Source of the DNA: Corythucha ciliata
Lineage: Eukaryota; Arthropoda; Insecta; Hemiptera; Tingidae
Reading direction: 5' to 3'
Length of the DNA: 64,000 nucleotides
Assembly: GCA_038030265.1 (NCBI GenBank)
Contig: CM075939.1
Coordinates: 32,345,253-32,409,252, forward strand
Below the pieces are notes generated by a model. The model worked only from the letters and a program-made list of their open reading frames with translations, ran no database searches and was not told the DNA's origin. Positions 30,361 to 41,763 of this stretch are shown in pieces. The position numbers and the translations under genes were made by a program. Each line of letters starts with the position of its first letter. The first letter of the stretch is position 1.

Positions 30361-31170
30361 TTTGGTTGTACTTAGTTCTGAAAGTTTGGCGCGGAGCATG
30401 GAATTAAATAATCTGTCTGAACTTACAGAAACTGGGCTCCGTAGAATGGTATACTTATTTTCTCTTGTCTTATGTACTTATTATCAACTTATCATTTCCT
30501 TCTTTTTGCCTTAGTTATCATTTTACGACCACTGTTTTATGACCTATCTTACTCATTACTAATACTTTTATACATTTGCTATGAGGCGTAATAAAATATG
30601 TACAAGTACTTCTTCGTGCCTCAATGCAAGAGCACAACTTTAAAAACTCCGGAATATAACGGTGCCTATGAATAACCCAGCTCGGTCGAAGTGATGTAAA
30701 GCATGCCGGCCAGAACAACATGGTCCGGTTCTATCATCTACAAGGTTCTTCTGTTGTGAAGACCATTTTGACGTGAGCAAATTCAATTATTATCAAATAT
30801 AATTTGGTTAAAGGTGGAAGTAATCATGGAGGTCGGAAGCCTTCAGAGGCTTCATCAGTTTGTTTCTTCTTGTTTTCTGGCTCTTCCTTTCTGAATGCGA
30901 AGGATGAAGTTAGGATAACATTGCTCCGTTTCTTGATTCTAATAAGTCATTGAACCATTTTTCGGCTCGAAAATGACGTTGAGAACTTAATGTACCTGAG
31001 GACGTTTTCACCTACATCGAGGACTCGCCTACAACTGAAGCCGGGAGTTGGATCTCTCGATTTGAGTGCCATCGATCTCGACTGACGGCTAAGCATTATG
31101 AAAGCACCAATAGATTTGTTTGGTTACATGATTACATGTTACATGTACATGTTACATGTGTGGTTACATG
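30361..31170. other. No recognisable gene
   Basis: AT-rich DNA downstream of the Penelope element. An ACATGTTACATGTACATGTTACATG cluster occurs near 31130-31160. Nothing coding is recognised. Confidence 0.5.
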
Positions 31171-31173
31171 TTA

Positions 31174-33169
31174 TGGCCCGTATTCATAGTCATAGTCATA
31201 GTCATAGTATCATAGTAGATAGATGGTAGGTGAAGGTCTCAACCTTCCTTCCTTCCTACACCCCAAGGCTACTAGAACTAACAAGGTTGGCCATTACAAT
31301 GTAAACAAGACGAAAAAGTTGCCTCAGTGTTTTGATTGGTCGAGACCGATTGTGACGTAGAAATATGCTCCTCTTCCCGCCCCATTGTTTATAGTCTATA
31401 GTATTTATGTAGAATTCGTGTTTTTTGAAAGCCCAAACTGCCCAAACTATTGTTTTATTTAATTCAACCAGAATTTCGGGCTTCGTACCTTCACCATGGT
31501 ATCTTCAGGTGGCAATATTCTTGTATTGAAAGATATTTCGGACCAAGAAAACTTCCCATTTCCTTCGCAGCCCTCCTAGCCCCGGCGTTTCTTCTCATTT
31601 TAATAATGAGGAAGTCTCACATTTTTCGAAAATATTTTTTTTCGATGAGGTATACCAGCCCTTCTATGTAAATAAAACAAATTAAACCCTTTGGACATTT
31701 TTTTCTTATTTAAAGTTGGCATATTTTCAATCCCGCCAAATCGAACATACGCTGCATTCTCTGCCCTTTTCATACCTCTAAATGGCTAATTGATTTATCC
31801 TGTATTATTTTATTATTCAAGGGCTCAAGTAGAAACACAACAAACCGCTCCCCACTTTTTTCGGAAGGCGTTTCATGACGAAAACATGCTTAGCTGGCGT
31901 GTTTGAAAATACCTAAAACTTGGTTATTTTACAACTGATCCCGATTTATGTTCTATTTTAGCATAAATAATTACCTTAGAAAATAGAGTTATAAATAAGT
32001 TCTGACCCATGAATCTTCCTAACTTCGATGTTTTTCGCGTCATCCTATTATAATGAACAAAATAATGCTGCGATTTATTATTCAGTAGAATAAACTTTTT
32101 TGTAAAAGACAAACAAAATCGACACCCCACACCCCCTATGATCTCAAATCCTTTGAAAATCACTCTCAAAAATCGTGTTCTGTTCTACCCTCTTTATCCT
32201 CTTGACATTTTGAACATGACAACGCGCCACGCCAAATGACACGATACGAGACCATGCACTAACGTTTTATCTCATCAAATGACAACAATATTTGTGAAAT
32301 ACTCTCTATACACAAATTTGATTTGTATACAAAATGTTCTCTCCTCTCCTGTTCCATGCGCCACAATTCACCATGGGAAAGTGTTTTTTGAAGAAAAATT
32401 TTCCTACCCCGTTTTATCTCTTTACGCTTTGGATGCACCACGATTTTTGAGAGGAAATAAGAACGCAAGTGTATGGCTGGCTAATGTTCTTGAAGGAAGG
32501 GTGAGTGTTTTGTTCAGCTTCAACATAATATTTTTTGTATAAATAAAATATATAATAAACATTGGTATCTTTTTTCTAGCCTTAGGGGCCAAGTAATGTG
32601 CGTAACAGCAGTAAAAAATTCGATAATAAGATTTGATTCAACTGAATTACTCAGTTTCAAAGGAGTTGGAATACTCCATGAATAAAGTGTGGTGGGAGGG
32701 AGCATATTGTGACGTGGGCCTCCGCCCCTCGCCTATATATATAGAAAAACGTAAACAAACGGCGTAATGGCCAACCTTGTTAGTTCTAGTAGCCTTGCCT
32801 ACACCCGACGGTCTACCTTCCTATCTCTTCTTGTCGGAACGTGTGTAGAGCCCGCCCTATCCTAACCTTCTCTCCTCTTGTCACCCTCTGGCCTTCCAGG
32901 TAGGTTGGTTGGTCTTCCTTTCATTCCCCACTTTTTATCGTTGCACTTTGTCGGACGCTAGTTGAACAGATGTTTTTTTTATATATAGAAAGGAAGGTCT
33001 TGTCGGAAGGTGTGTAGAGCAGCTTAGGATACTAGGGTAGGATGGTCGTGTCGGAACATGTGTAGGGGCCTTTATTTCGACTCATAACAGATGATTCACT
33101 AATTGAAACGACCGATTTGAAGTCGCTTAAGCAAATACTCAGCTTGAGTGGCGACTATGAATACGGCCC
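31174..33169. mobile_element. 2-kb element with GGCCCGTATTCATAGTC termini
   Basis: GGCCCGTATTCATAGTC at 31175 is mirrored by GACTATGAATACGGCCC ending 33169 (one base difference), with TTA/TAA flanks. Inside, a second inverted pair (GGCTACTAGAACTAACAAGG at 31268 and its complement at about 32771) lies about 100-400 bp from the ends. TGTCGGAACGTGTGTAG-like words repeat near 32833, 33000 and 33050. Only short frames are found (for example 31924-32169 minus), with no transposase motif. Confidence 0.55.
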
Positions 33170-34336
33170 TAAACGTCTCTGCTCTTTCAAAGAGTAAGTA
33201 AAATAGTTGAGAGGAAAACACTCTTATTCACCGTACAACTAGTCTGAGAACCTCCAGAAATCACGCCCTACGAACATAATGGACTACTAGGCGTTTTCCA
33301 TTGTTTTTCAGTGAAGGAAAAGTGTAGCACAGCACGTACAGCATTTCGTTGAAATTTCTGGAAATAATAAATAAAAACATCTGTCAGTGCTGCACTTTTC
33401 CTTCAAAGACCGACGGCATGCCGAAAACCACATTTTTCAACTTTTCTGAGGTTGTACATCAAGAATGTGAAGTCAGCTCGGACTCGATTTATTTAACGAA
33501 CACCATACTTCCATTCCTGTAGGGAACATGGAAGTAAAAAACAATGGAACACTCATATATTCTTACTCTTGTAAATTTGGAAGCGTTTGCGAAGAACAGA
33601 GCGTACAAATATTTCTTTACTTTTTAGGCAACAAGAAGACAAGAAATTCATTTGTGCTGGAGAAGTTGAAAAGGAAAGATATCGTAAACGATCTGCTGGA
33701 AACTCAAGAATATGGAGTTTTTTTTATTTCATTTTTCATTACATTTATGGGAATCTTTCGCTGCTAAAACAAGCATCCTCGTGTTACGCGAGAGCAAGTG
33801 AAGCTCGTTCAAATGTTAATTGAATATTTATTATAATTTATAATATTTTTTAAATTATAATATTTAATATTTAATATTTAATTTTTATCATTTTCTTTCT
33901 CGAAAATTCGCAATTAAATTGAGTAATAAAGCAATATTCACAGTGTTAATGCCATTTGTCGAATACAGTTCGAACTGAGTGACGTCATCATACTAGGCTA
34001 TGAAATCAACATGGCGCGGGGTGTTTTTAGCTGGCTATCAATTTAAATTTTCGTTTATATTGAAAAAAAATGCGCCAACCCTTTTCTATTTTTATTACCT
34101 TTGAGGAAACAATTTTTCCAAAAAATGTGCAAGTGGCTCATTAGAGATACAAGTACTTTTGCAACAATACAAGAGGAATCCTCTTTCCAACCAAAAAACT
34201 ATAGGCAGTGGTTGCGATCGAAAAAAAAGAAATTCACCCACCCACCACCTCATCACTGATATTTCGCTTGGAACAGTGACTCCCCACTATTCTAGTTTCA
34301 AACTGTTCCAGTTCCAGTCACCCTCTTCCACCTAGT
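33170..34336. other. No recognisable gene; small inverted repeat
   Basis: GTGAAGGAAAAGTGTAGCAC near 33313 and GTGCTGCACTTTTCCTTC near 33388 form an inverted pair of about 95 bp span, a possible small MITE. The rest is AT-rich (ATATTTAATATTTAAT near 33850-33880) with no coding motif. Confidence 0.45.
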
Positions 34337-34598
34337 ACGCGACACGAAATAAGGCGGGTGTGACTCATCGGCCCTCCCATGCCCTGTTGCCACTGCGTGC
34401 GTTGCTGATGGTGATGTGGGGTGGGGTTTTACGAACGCTCACCGGCTCACAGCTCTCCAAAGTGACAACGATGGGAGCGCAAACGCTGCCAGCTATGGGT
34501 GAAGACTTGAGCTTATCATCGCATCTTTGGGACTATATACGCAACGTTGGTTTTTTAGTCGATGAGTCACACCCGCCTTATTTCGTGTCGCGTACTTT
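34337..34598. mobile_element. TACGCGACACG MITE, full copy 1
   Basis: GTACGCGACACGAAATAAGG at the left is mirrored by CCTTATTTCGTGTCGCGTAC at the right (arms of about 36 bp, ending TGACTCATCG). A second full copy lies inverted at 58729-58992 and a partial one at 25764. TA flanks both ends. The open frame across it is incidental. Confidence 0.88.
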
Positions 34599-34739
34599 AG
34601 GTATCGACTGCAGGGCTGCCAGGTCCCCCGAAGAGGTGATCCCCACTTTTTTCCCCTCTAAGCCACGAATTTCCCCTCTGAGCTTGTCCCCCAACCCCAA
34701 CCCCACTCACGACCATCCATGCCAGTGAAGGCTCAAAAG

Positions 34740-35405
34740 TAAAAACTCGAAAAAAAAAAAAACAAACCAATTTATTTTACAAACAAAATAGGCACAGGGA
34801 CATGAATTTCAAGCTATAAAACATTGTAATTACATTGTTACTGAGTGAAAATTCATTAATTCGAATAAATTTCGTTAATTAATTTTTCTACCAAGCTGTC
34901 ACCTATTACAAAATCGAGGCAGTTAGCTCCTCTTTCATTAATTATTTGTTTGGCTCGAATTATGCCCACAACAGTATCGTTGGACAAACAATTTCGGGAT
35001 TTGGTTTTGTTAGCATTACGACACTGAAAATTCGTTCAACTGCAGCCGTAGAGTGCGGTAAAGACATAATGCTTGTGTTATAAATTTTGTCAAATTCGAG
35101 TACCTAAGTATGTCGTCAGCGTTTTTAATTAGAGCAACATTGACCCAAAATTCACCGAGTTCAGCCCCAAAATCAATGTTTACATTTTGCAACCTATGGA
35201 ATTCTTTGTCTAGTTCGTTCATGTCAGAAACAAAACCTTTGAAAGAAATTGCAGCCGCCAAGATTGTTTTAAATTGCCTTATTTTGGACGGATCCATAAA
35301 AGATAATTCTTTTAAGGCTTTTAGTCCAGGAAATAGAGACATTTTACGTTGCGTCAAATGTAGTAGTTTCGAATTTTTGATATGTTGTAAAGGATGGTTC
35401 TAGTA
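34740..35405 (-). pseudogene. hAT transposase C-terminal remnant
   Basis: The minus strand reads 'FPGLKALKELSFMDPSKIRQ', 'EFWVNVALIKNADD', 'LTKFITQALCL', then in another frame 'LPHSTAAVERIFSV', the hAT dimerisation motif with its catalytic-domain Glu. It continues '...GIIRAKQIINERG'. A frameshift near 35045 and the missing N-terminus make it dead. It resembles the ZMYM/KRBA2-like hAT branch rather than the ZBED-like copy at 12139. Confidence 0.65.
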
Positions 35406-35594
35406 AGAGTAAACCAAGTTTTCGAATTCCCCCTCCCTGTGCTCGCTCTGCCGCACTCTAAAAACTGCTATATTTTTCGAATTTTCCCACATTTTTTATC
35501 ATAACGTTGTGCATGTTGAAGTTGGTGAAAAACTTTCAATAGTCAATACCTAGACGACATAATTTGCTACCGGTTTTTCCTCTTTGGGTTTTTT

Positions 35595-35599
<5 letters not shown>

Positions 35600-35638
<39 letters not shown>
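35600..35638 (+). repeat. Poly(A) run of about 39 bases
   Basis: AATAAA is immediately followed by a long uninterrupted A-run. It could be the tail of a retroposed sequence coming from the left (35406-35600), but nothing upstream is recognised. Confidence 0.5.
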
Positions 35639-35641
<3 letters not shown>

Positions 35642-35727
35642 ACGGAACCTCGTAGTTTTTTTTTTACTTCGTTGAAAAAAGGGGAATTGTTTTGGTATAG
35701 TTTATTTTATTTGCATTAATACGTTAC

Positions 35728-35829
35728 TGTTTAAACGCGCGTTCTTAACACATTAAACGAAAATGGTTATTTTATTTTCCAACTATAAAGTAAACAAAAC
35801 TCATGTGTTGTAAACTTGATTCCAACACA
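35728..35829 (-). repeat. 3' LTR of gypsy element 1 (102 bp)
   Basis: Appears identical to the 5' LTR. Directly preceded on the coding strand by the polypurine tract, 20 bp after the gag-pol stop. Confidence 0.93.
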
Positions 35830-35849
35830 TTTCCTCTTCTTGAAAAGTT

Positions 35850-38800
35850 CTAAAGAGTAACGTCCATGCTTTTTCGAAACTTCCTGCCGCTTCTTGTCCT
35901 GCCAGTAACAACTGTCCATCCGTCATCCACTTCAGAATGATTGAGAGCCGGAGCATCTTCTTCTTTTCCCTGGTTAAGTTGTGAATCATATTCCTCAGTT
36001 TCTTGACGAGGCGGCGAATTATGATAATTTTGGTAGCGAAATGTAGGGGTTTCAACAGGATCTTTCTTCGCTTGGTTATCTTGTGGAACGAATAACCGCC
36101 GATTCTGAAGTTCATCAAAGGAGCGTCTTTTCATCCATGCCTTTGTTCTTTGAGCATCCTGATTCGAACGAATTTTGAATGAAAGTTTTGGCCCAGAAGG
36201 AATTAAATGAAATCTATTTCTACGAATTATTCCAGTATCAGTTTCAACCTGATAACGTCGAGGAGCGTCGTTGCTTTTTGAATTCACGGTACCGAATTTA
36301 TTTTTATCTCGGACGAAAACTTCTTCACCGTCCTTCAACGGTCTCAAGGGGCGGGAAGCATGTCGTTTGTCAAACCAGATCTTTTGATTTACAACTTTCT
36401 TGTCATGGATCACTCTGTATTTTTCCAAATCTGGCCATTGAGGCACTAACGACTCTGGATCAATTGGTAGTGTGCCCCGCATCCTGCGACCCATCAAAAG
36501 TTCCGACGGTGAATACTGTTGGACTTGAGGTGAAGAACGGTAGGCAAGGAGAGCTATTTGAAGATCATCAGATTTTATCACCATATTTTTCGCTATTTTG
36601 ACCAAGGATTCAGCAAACCCATTCGCTTGAGGATATTTTGGACTGTGAACTATTAACGAAAAGCCCATTCTTTGAGCGAATTGTTTAAGTTCAAATGAAC
36701 TTAAATTTGTCCCCGGGTCGCAGCGTATCTCTTCGGGGATCCCAAAAGTAGCGAAAATTTGTTTTAAATTTTCAATTACATCCATTGATTTCATACTTTG
36801 TCGAAACGGTTTAATGTCAATATATTTTGAGAAGTAATCACCCACCACCATGTACCATGTACCTTTTTCTTTGAATAAATCCATCCCCAAGGTTTGCCAT
36901 GGTCTTTTCGGAAGCATCGTCGGTATCAAGGGCTCTGGCCGCTGGATTCTAGTAGTCACACATTGCCTGCATCGGGCCACCCTTTCTCGTATTTGTTGAT
37001 TTATGCTAGGCCACCACACAGTTTGCTTGGCTCTCTCCACGCATTTACTTTCACCACCATGGTGTTCGTTATGGAGCCTGTTCAACATATCATTTTGAAG
37101 AGCAACTGGAATAACGTATCTATTTTTATACTTCACAGCACCGTTGTACATCCATAAATCATTTTTGAATTTAACATAAGGAATCAAGTGGAAATCAACA
37201 TTTTTAGGCCAGCCGTCGCTTATGTAGTTTTTCAACAACGAAAAAGAACTATCCTGGTTTTGGGCTGTTTTGATGGCTTCAATTCTGACATCACTGACAT
37301 TTGCACTGTAAATGTGATCGACAAAAACTGCAATGTCTTGATCATTGAGTACATCGACATTATCTTGTCTAGTCGGAAGAGGAGCTCTCGATAACGTATC
37401 CGGAATAAACATTTCTTTGCCAGAGACGTATTCCATCCGATAATCAAACCTAAGTAACCGCATTTTCATTCTCTGAATACGAGCAGTTAATTCCGAAAGA
37501 GGTTTTTTGCCTAAAAGCGAGACAAGAGGTTTGTTATCAGTTCTCAGTATGAACGAAGTCCCGATCACAAGATCTGCGAACTTTTCACAAGCAAAGACAA
37601 GGCCTAAGGCTTCCCTCTCAAGGTTCGAATAACGTTTTTCGGTGTCTGTTAAACTTCTTGACGCATACTGAACCGGCCTCCATGAAGTTGGGGACACTTT
37701 TTGCTCTAATATGGCACCGACACCATGCAAGCTGGCATCGGCCGTTACTCGAATTGGCAATTGGGGATCATAAAAGGCCAGTAAGGGTTCCGAACACAAC
37801 AGAAGTTTGATTCGGTTGAAAGCTTCGTCATGACTTCGGTCCCAGAGCCAAGTCCTATCTTTTTTTAACAAATCTCTCAAACCGTCGGTTTCCTTACTTA
37901 GACTAGGAAAGAATTTCACATGATAGTTGAGCATCCCTAAGAAACGTCTTAAATCACTCAAATCCTTAGGAGGAGGCAGTTTCTTAATTGCTTCGAGTTT
38001 AGATTGATCTGGCTTTATGCCATCTATTGAAACAATATGACCCAAGAATTTCACTTCCGTAACTTTGAACACACACTTTTCCTCATTCAACGTTATTCCT
38101 TCATCGTTCAATCGTTTTAAAACCAATTGAAGTCTTTCGTCATGTTCGGATTCTGAGGATCCGTAAATTAGAGAATCGTCGAGAAGTGTTACAACTCCTG
38201 GGATGCCTGCAAGAATTTTAGTCATAGTTCTATGGTAAACCTCTGGCGCACTATTAACGCCCATCGGAAGTCTATTAAAAACAAATCGCCCAAATGGTGT
38301 TAAGAATGAAGTTATTTTCCTTGAATCCTCATCAAGTTTAATCTGATAATATCCACTACGACAGTCAATTTTTGAGAATAATGTGGCTCCAGAGAGCTGA
38401 TGTAAGATTTCGTTCACTCCAGGCAACACAACCCGTTCTCTTTTAATTGCATAATTAAGGTGGGTGTAATCCACACAAATTCTGACCTCTTCAGTTCCCG
38501 GTTTTGGTACAACCACTATTCCCGCTACCCAATCAGTCGGCTCTTCTATTCTCGAAATCACTCCAAAAGCTTCCATAAGCTCCTTAAGCTCCTTATCCTT
38601 ATTAAGCTCCTTTTCAGTTTTGTCTCGCAAGGGAACAGGAATCCTTCGAGGTGCCCCGATACTGTACGGGTTAGCTCCTTCATTTAACTGAATCTTATAG
38701 GTATAATTCATCGTCCCAATACCATTGAATAAGTTTGGAAACAATTGTTTGATTTTTCCTTTAAAATCATACTGCGAAACATTGTCAATTCTTCCTATTA

Positions 38801-40052
38801 GTCCCAATTTATCAATAGCTGGACGACCTAATAGTGGGAACTCTTGTGCGCCCTTCAAAACATAAATGTCTTCATAAATGCATTTCGATTTGTAAACAAT
38901 TCTTTCTTTAAATTTTCCTAAAACCATTAGCGGATTTCTTCCAGCACCAAAAAATAAATTCTTATTAACCACCAGTTTGTGGTGAGATTTAAAGTGGCGA
39001 TTGAAACATTCTTCAGAGATCAATGTCACATCTGCACCAGTGTCAATTCGAAATTTTAGCTTCACTTGCCCCAAATGCAAGTTGACTTCCCACATCTTGT
39101 TTGAAAGGAGTTTGTTATCACCAGATTTCACACATCCCATGTGAAACCCAGTTTCAGCAAGGGGTTCTTGAGCATCTTCTCCTTCACTCGAACTGTCATT
39201 TACTATGTTTACTATCTTTGACTTGCACGTACGAGCGTAATGTCCTACTGAATTGCATTTAAAACACCTGATTTTGGCAGCAGGACAGTCCTTATTGAAA
39301 TGAGAAAAATTTCCGCACTTACCACAGGGCGTATCATTTTCTCTCTTCATCCGTGCTTTATTTTGGATCGAATGGACTTCCTTCTGTGAAGTATTACCTC
39401 GGATGATCGATTGTTGCTCACGAATACGCTCGGATTGCTTCACTTTTTCTTCCACCACTTTCAAATTTACAACGGAATGAGAGCTTTCAATTTGTAACAT
39501 TTCTGACAAGCGAACATCAGTCATGCCCTGCAGAATTTTGTGCATTATCAAATCGTCTGTCAGCTTTTCAAAACTACAGTTACGTGCTAAACAGTGTAAA
39601 TCATTAATAAAGTTCTCCGCTGGTTCTCCAATTTGCTGTTTCCTGTCAAAGAATTTAGCTCTCTCAAAAACTAGGTTAGTTTTACCTTGAAAGTGGGATG
39701 AAAACTTGTCAAGTACGACGGCATACTGACTACTCTCGATGTCGGTCAATCCAAATCTTACGAAAATGTCCTCACAGTGATCTCCCAATGCCAATAAAAG
39801 TTGATTTATTTGATATTTTTCTGGCATCAGGGTGAGAAATGTTGCTTCACGATACCTCTCCCATCTGAGCAACCAACGTTGCCAGTTAGGATGGTCGACA
39901 TCAATGGCTTCGGGTGGAGAGGCCGCATTCGGACGGTACAACGAGAGAACTTCCATTCCTGGCATTCCAGTCTCGTTTGATCGACCTGGCGCTCTGGTCG
40001 AGCCCGCTGCGTCCAAAGACGCAAGGTTCGGTAGATTTTCACCTGGCATCAT
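35850..40052 (-). CDS. gag-pol: Gag-pol polyprotein of gypsy element 1, intact
   Basis: Single frame of 1400 codons without frameshift. Gag is about 1-230. Two CCHC knuckles follow at about 243-276 ('CGKCGNFSHFNKDC', 'CFKCNSVGHYARTC'). The protease motif is 'RIDTGADVTLIS' (about 335). The RT spans about 480-680 with 'LFSKIDCRSGYYQI', 'FNRLPMGVNSAPE' and the catalytic pair in 'VVTLLDDSLIYG' (LLDD where FxDD or YxDD is usual). RNase H has 'RVTADASLHGVGA', 'EREALGLVFACEKF' and 'LRTDNKPL'. The integrase zinc finger 'HNEHHGG...CRQC' leads to the core 'GMDLF', 'RCDPGTNLSS', 'YPQANGFAESL'. The C-terminus is Arg/Lys-rich. It makes virus-like particles, cDNA and integrates it. The first Met overlaps the LTR end; a later Met (MEVLSLY, about 33) is an alternative. 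Confidence 0.93.
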   Translation of the reverse strand: MMPGENLPNLASLDAAGSTRAPGRSNETGMPGMEVLSLYRPNAASPPEAIDVDHPNWQRWLLRWERYREATFLTLMPEKYQINQLLLALGDHCEDIFVRFGLTDIESSQYAVVLDKFSSHFQGKTNLVFERAKFFDRKQQIGEPAENFINDLHCLARNCSFEKLTDDLIMHKILQGMTDVRLSEMLQIESSHSVVNLKVVEEKVKQSERIREQQSIIRGNTSQKEVHSIQNKARMKRENDTPCGKCGNFSHFNKDCPAAKIRCFKCNSVGHYARTCKSKIVNIVNDSSSEGEDAQEPLAETGFHMGCVKSGDNKLLSNKMWEVNLHLGQVKLKFRIDTGADVTLISEECFNRHFKSHHKLVVNKNLFFGAGRNPLMVLGKFKERIVYKSKCIYEDIYVLKGAQEFPLLGRPAIDKLGLIGRIDNVSQYDFKGKIKQLFPNLFNGIGTMNYTYKIQLNEGANPYSIGAPRRIPVPLRDKTEKELNKDKELKELMEAFGVISRIEEPTDWVAGIVVVPKPGTEEVRICVDYTHLNYAIKRERVVLPGVNEILHQLSGATLFSKIDCRSGYYQIKLDEDSRKITSFLTPFGRFVFNRLPMGVNSAPEVYHRTMTKILAGIPGVVTLLDDSLIYGSSESEHDERLQLVLKRLNDEGITLNEEKCVFKVTEVKFLGHIVSIDGIKPDQSKLEAIKKLPPPKDLSDLRRFLGMLNYHVKFFPSLSKETDGLRDLLKKDRTWLWDRSHDEAFNRIKLLLCSEPLLAFYDPQLPIRVTADASLHGVGAILEQKVSPTSWRPVQYASRSLTDTEKRYSNLEREALGLVFACEKFADLVIGTSFILRTDNKPLVSLLGKKPLSELTARIQRMKMRLLRFDYRMEYVSGKEMFIPDTLSRAPLPTRQDNVDVLNDQDIAVFVDHIYSANVSDVRIEAIKTAQNQDSSFSLLKNYISDGWPKNVDFHLIPYVKFKNDLWMYNGAVKYKNRYVIPVALQNDMLNRLHNEHHGGESKCVERAKQTVWWPSINQQIRERVARCRQCVTTRIQRPEPLIPTMLPKRPWQTLGMDLFKEKGTWYMVVGDYFSKYIDIKPFRQSMKSMDVIENLKQIFATFGIPEEIRCDPGTNLSSFELKQFAQRMGFSLIVHSPKYPQANGFAESLVKIAKNMVIKSDDLQIALLAYRSSPQVQQYSPSELLMGRRMRGTLPIDPESLVPQWPDLEKYRVIHDKKVVNQKIWFDKRHASRPLRPLKDGEEVFVRDKNKFGTVNSKSNDAPRRYQVETDTGIIRRNRFHLIPSGPKLSFKIRSNQDAQRTKAWMKRRSFDELQNRRLFVPQDNQAKKDPVETPTFRYQNYHNSPPRQETEEYDSQLNQGKEEDAPALNHSEVDDGWTVVTGRTRSGRKFRKSMDVTL

Positions 40053-40153
40053 GTTTAAACGCGCGTTCTTAACACATTAAACGAAAATGGTTATTTTATT
40101 TTCCAACTATAAAGTAAACAAAACTCATGTGTTGTAAACTTGATTCCAACACA
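40052..40153 (-). repeat. 5' LTR of gypsy element 1 (102 bp)
   Basis: Copy of 35728-35829. On the minus strand it holds ACTTTATAGTTGG (possible TATA) and AAAATAAAATAA (possible polyadenylation signal). The gag-pol start codon follows the LTR almost directly, leaving no ordinary leader. Confidence 0.93.
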
Positions 40154-40506
40154 GTTACTGATCATGCGGGAAGGTTCAAATTCATCCTTGAACCAACCCA
40201 CGAACCCTATTTAGGTTTTCAGACCTTTGATTTTTCGTAGGGCTTTGAGCACACTTTCAAAAACCAAACTACTCACCCAAACATTTTGCCCCAAGGGGCT
40301 TACATAATTATGGTTCAGACCATTACACATACTTGATTCCTTCAAATGAAATGAAAAATGAAAGAGTGATGTAAATTGAAACGCTCGATAATTAATATTA
40401 GTATATGATCTTATTTATTGTTAATTACCAATTTAGGTTTACTATTAAAAGGTCTTTATGATCATTGAAATAAAAAAAATGTTTACTAGCGCATTCAGAA
40501 TGAAAG

Positions 40507-41613
40507 TTATCTCCTTTTTCTCTTTTGGGGTCTCGGTGAAGGTCCTAACAGCTCCAAGTCGTCATCTTCACCTCTCTCAATTCCTGACTGCCAGCCAAAA
40601 GCCTCATCTTCATCTTCTTCATTGGCATCCAAGATCACACAAGGAGCGTTCTCACATGCGTGCCCAGTGCAAAACTTGCATATGGTGGAGCACTTGAGAC
40701 CTGCCTTCCTGCAACCGCAAGCATTATTACAACCTTTCTTGCACGAGCAAGATATAAACGTCAAGATAGACTGAGGGGCTGGATCTTGTGCAGTTTTAAC
40801 TGGGTTAAGACATCCTCTTCTGTCTTTTCCCCATCCATAGCTCAATGGGTTCTTGAGTTCCCCTAGCCACGCCTGGACCTGGTGGTAGCAACGGAGCAGG
40901 TGATATTTGGCAGCGTCGTGAAGTTGGTGGAAGCCCTTCTAAGTTGAATTTTTTGCCTATGACGGTTTTTGAGAACAATTGGAATTGCAATTGATCCAAA
41001 CTTGTCTCGTCATCTCCACCATGCAGAGCAAGAAGAATTGGCTGTCCAGCATTGACAATGCTTAAATTTGACGCCGACGCGTCTTTGAAAACATTCGCGT
41101 GTTTGTGCAAAGTTGGCTTGGCCTGAAAAATATTGATAAACTTTGACTTGCCGCAGCCGAAAAGTGACGAAGTTGTATCGCAACCGCTCAAAGCATGAAT
41201 GACGACAAGATTATCTGGTTTTGAATGATTGTAGGATGATGCCGAAAACAGTAAATCACGACCACCTCCTCTTCCAGGTTTACGAAAATATACTGGTAGA
41301 TTTTTATCCAAACTCGTTAAACTAACCAGCAAGTCTATGCCCTCACCGATGATCTCCACAGCTTCGTATTGAGAAACGAGGGAAATAGCCGTATTGACGA
41401 TCAAAACATCGGCGTCTTCTGGTGCTTGTTTAACGGCGACGTTATTTTGTTCCAGAGTTCGCATTAGACACGAAATGAAGCGGCGTTTATTGATCTCGTT
41501 TGACAAAAATGTTTCCTGGGGCACTCGTGTTGAAGTCATTTCGTAAAAAATGACTTCACTGCCACTATTTACGTGGGATCTTCTAAGCCTTTCTACGCTC
41601 TTCGTACCACTTA
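40507..41613 (-). pseudogene. PIN-like (XPG/FEN1-like) protein with CXC domain, 3' part
   Basis: The minus strand (41539-40805) reads 'FLSNEINKRRFISCLMRTL', 'QAPEDADVLIVNTA', 'EIIGEGIDLLVSLTSL', 'IHALSGCDTTSSLFGCGKSKF', 'FNLEGLPPT'. The acidic pattern (xxDADVLIV, GEGIDLLV) resembles PIN/FEN1-type nuclease folds. After a 1-nt frameshift near 40830 it continues with 'LTFISCSCKKGCNNACGCRK' and 'CSTICKFCTGHACEN', a Tesmin/TSO1-like CXC motif, then an acidic tail ending KRKRR. The N-terminal part lies beyond gypsy element 2 at 46464-46760. I know this architecture as an uncharacterised multicopy arthropod family, possibly mobile; its function is unknown to me. Confidence 0.65.
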
Positions 41614-41746
41614 TGTAAGAGATGAAGTCAAATATTATTATTTTGATGACCGTATGTTTAAAAAGAATGAAATAAAAAAAAGTTAGTTTGTTCTTGAATT
41701 GAAAAATAAGTATAACACTCTTCTTAGTAAAATCGGGTTTATTACA
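41614..41746 (+). repeat. 5' LTR of gypsy element 2
   Basis: 133 bp. Differs from the 3' LTR near positions 8, 88 and 106, so the insertion is older than gypsy element 1. Confidence 0.9.
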
Positions 41747-41763
41747 ATTTTGGCGCAGTCGGC

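Larger units (their letters stand above)
35728..40153 (-). mobile_element. Complete Ty3/gypsy element 1 with 5-bp TSD (GTTAC)
   Basis: Direct repeats of 102 bp at 35728-35829 and 40052-40153 appear identical. The element is flanked by GTTAC at 35723-35727 and 40154-40158. On its coding (minus) strand the LTR opens TGTGTTGGAATC and closes GCGTTTAAACA. A purine-rich tract (AAGAAGAGGAAA) lies directly before the 3' LTR. One open frame fills the interior. Identical LTRs indicate a very recent insertion. It lies just downstream (on the same strand) of the PIN/CXC gene relic. Confidence 0.95.

Noticed and set aside
36179..38687. Plus-strand open frames inside gypsy element 1
   Set aside because: They are shadows of the 1400-codon gag-pol on the minus strand.
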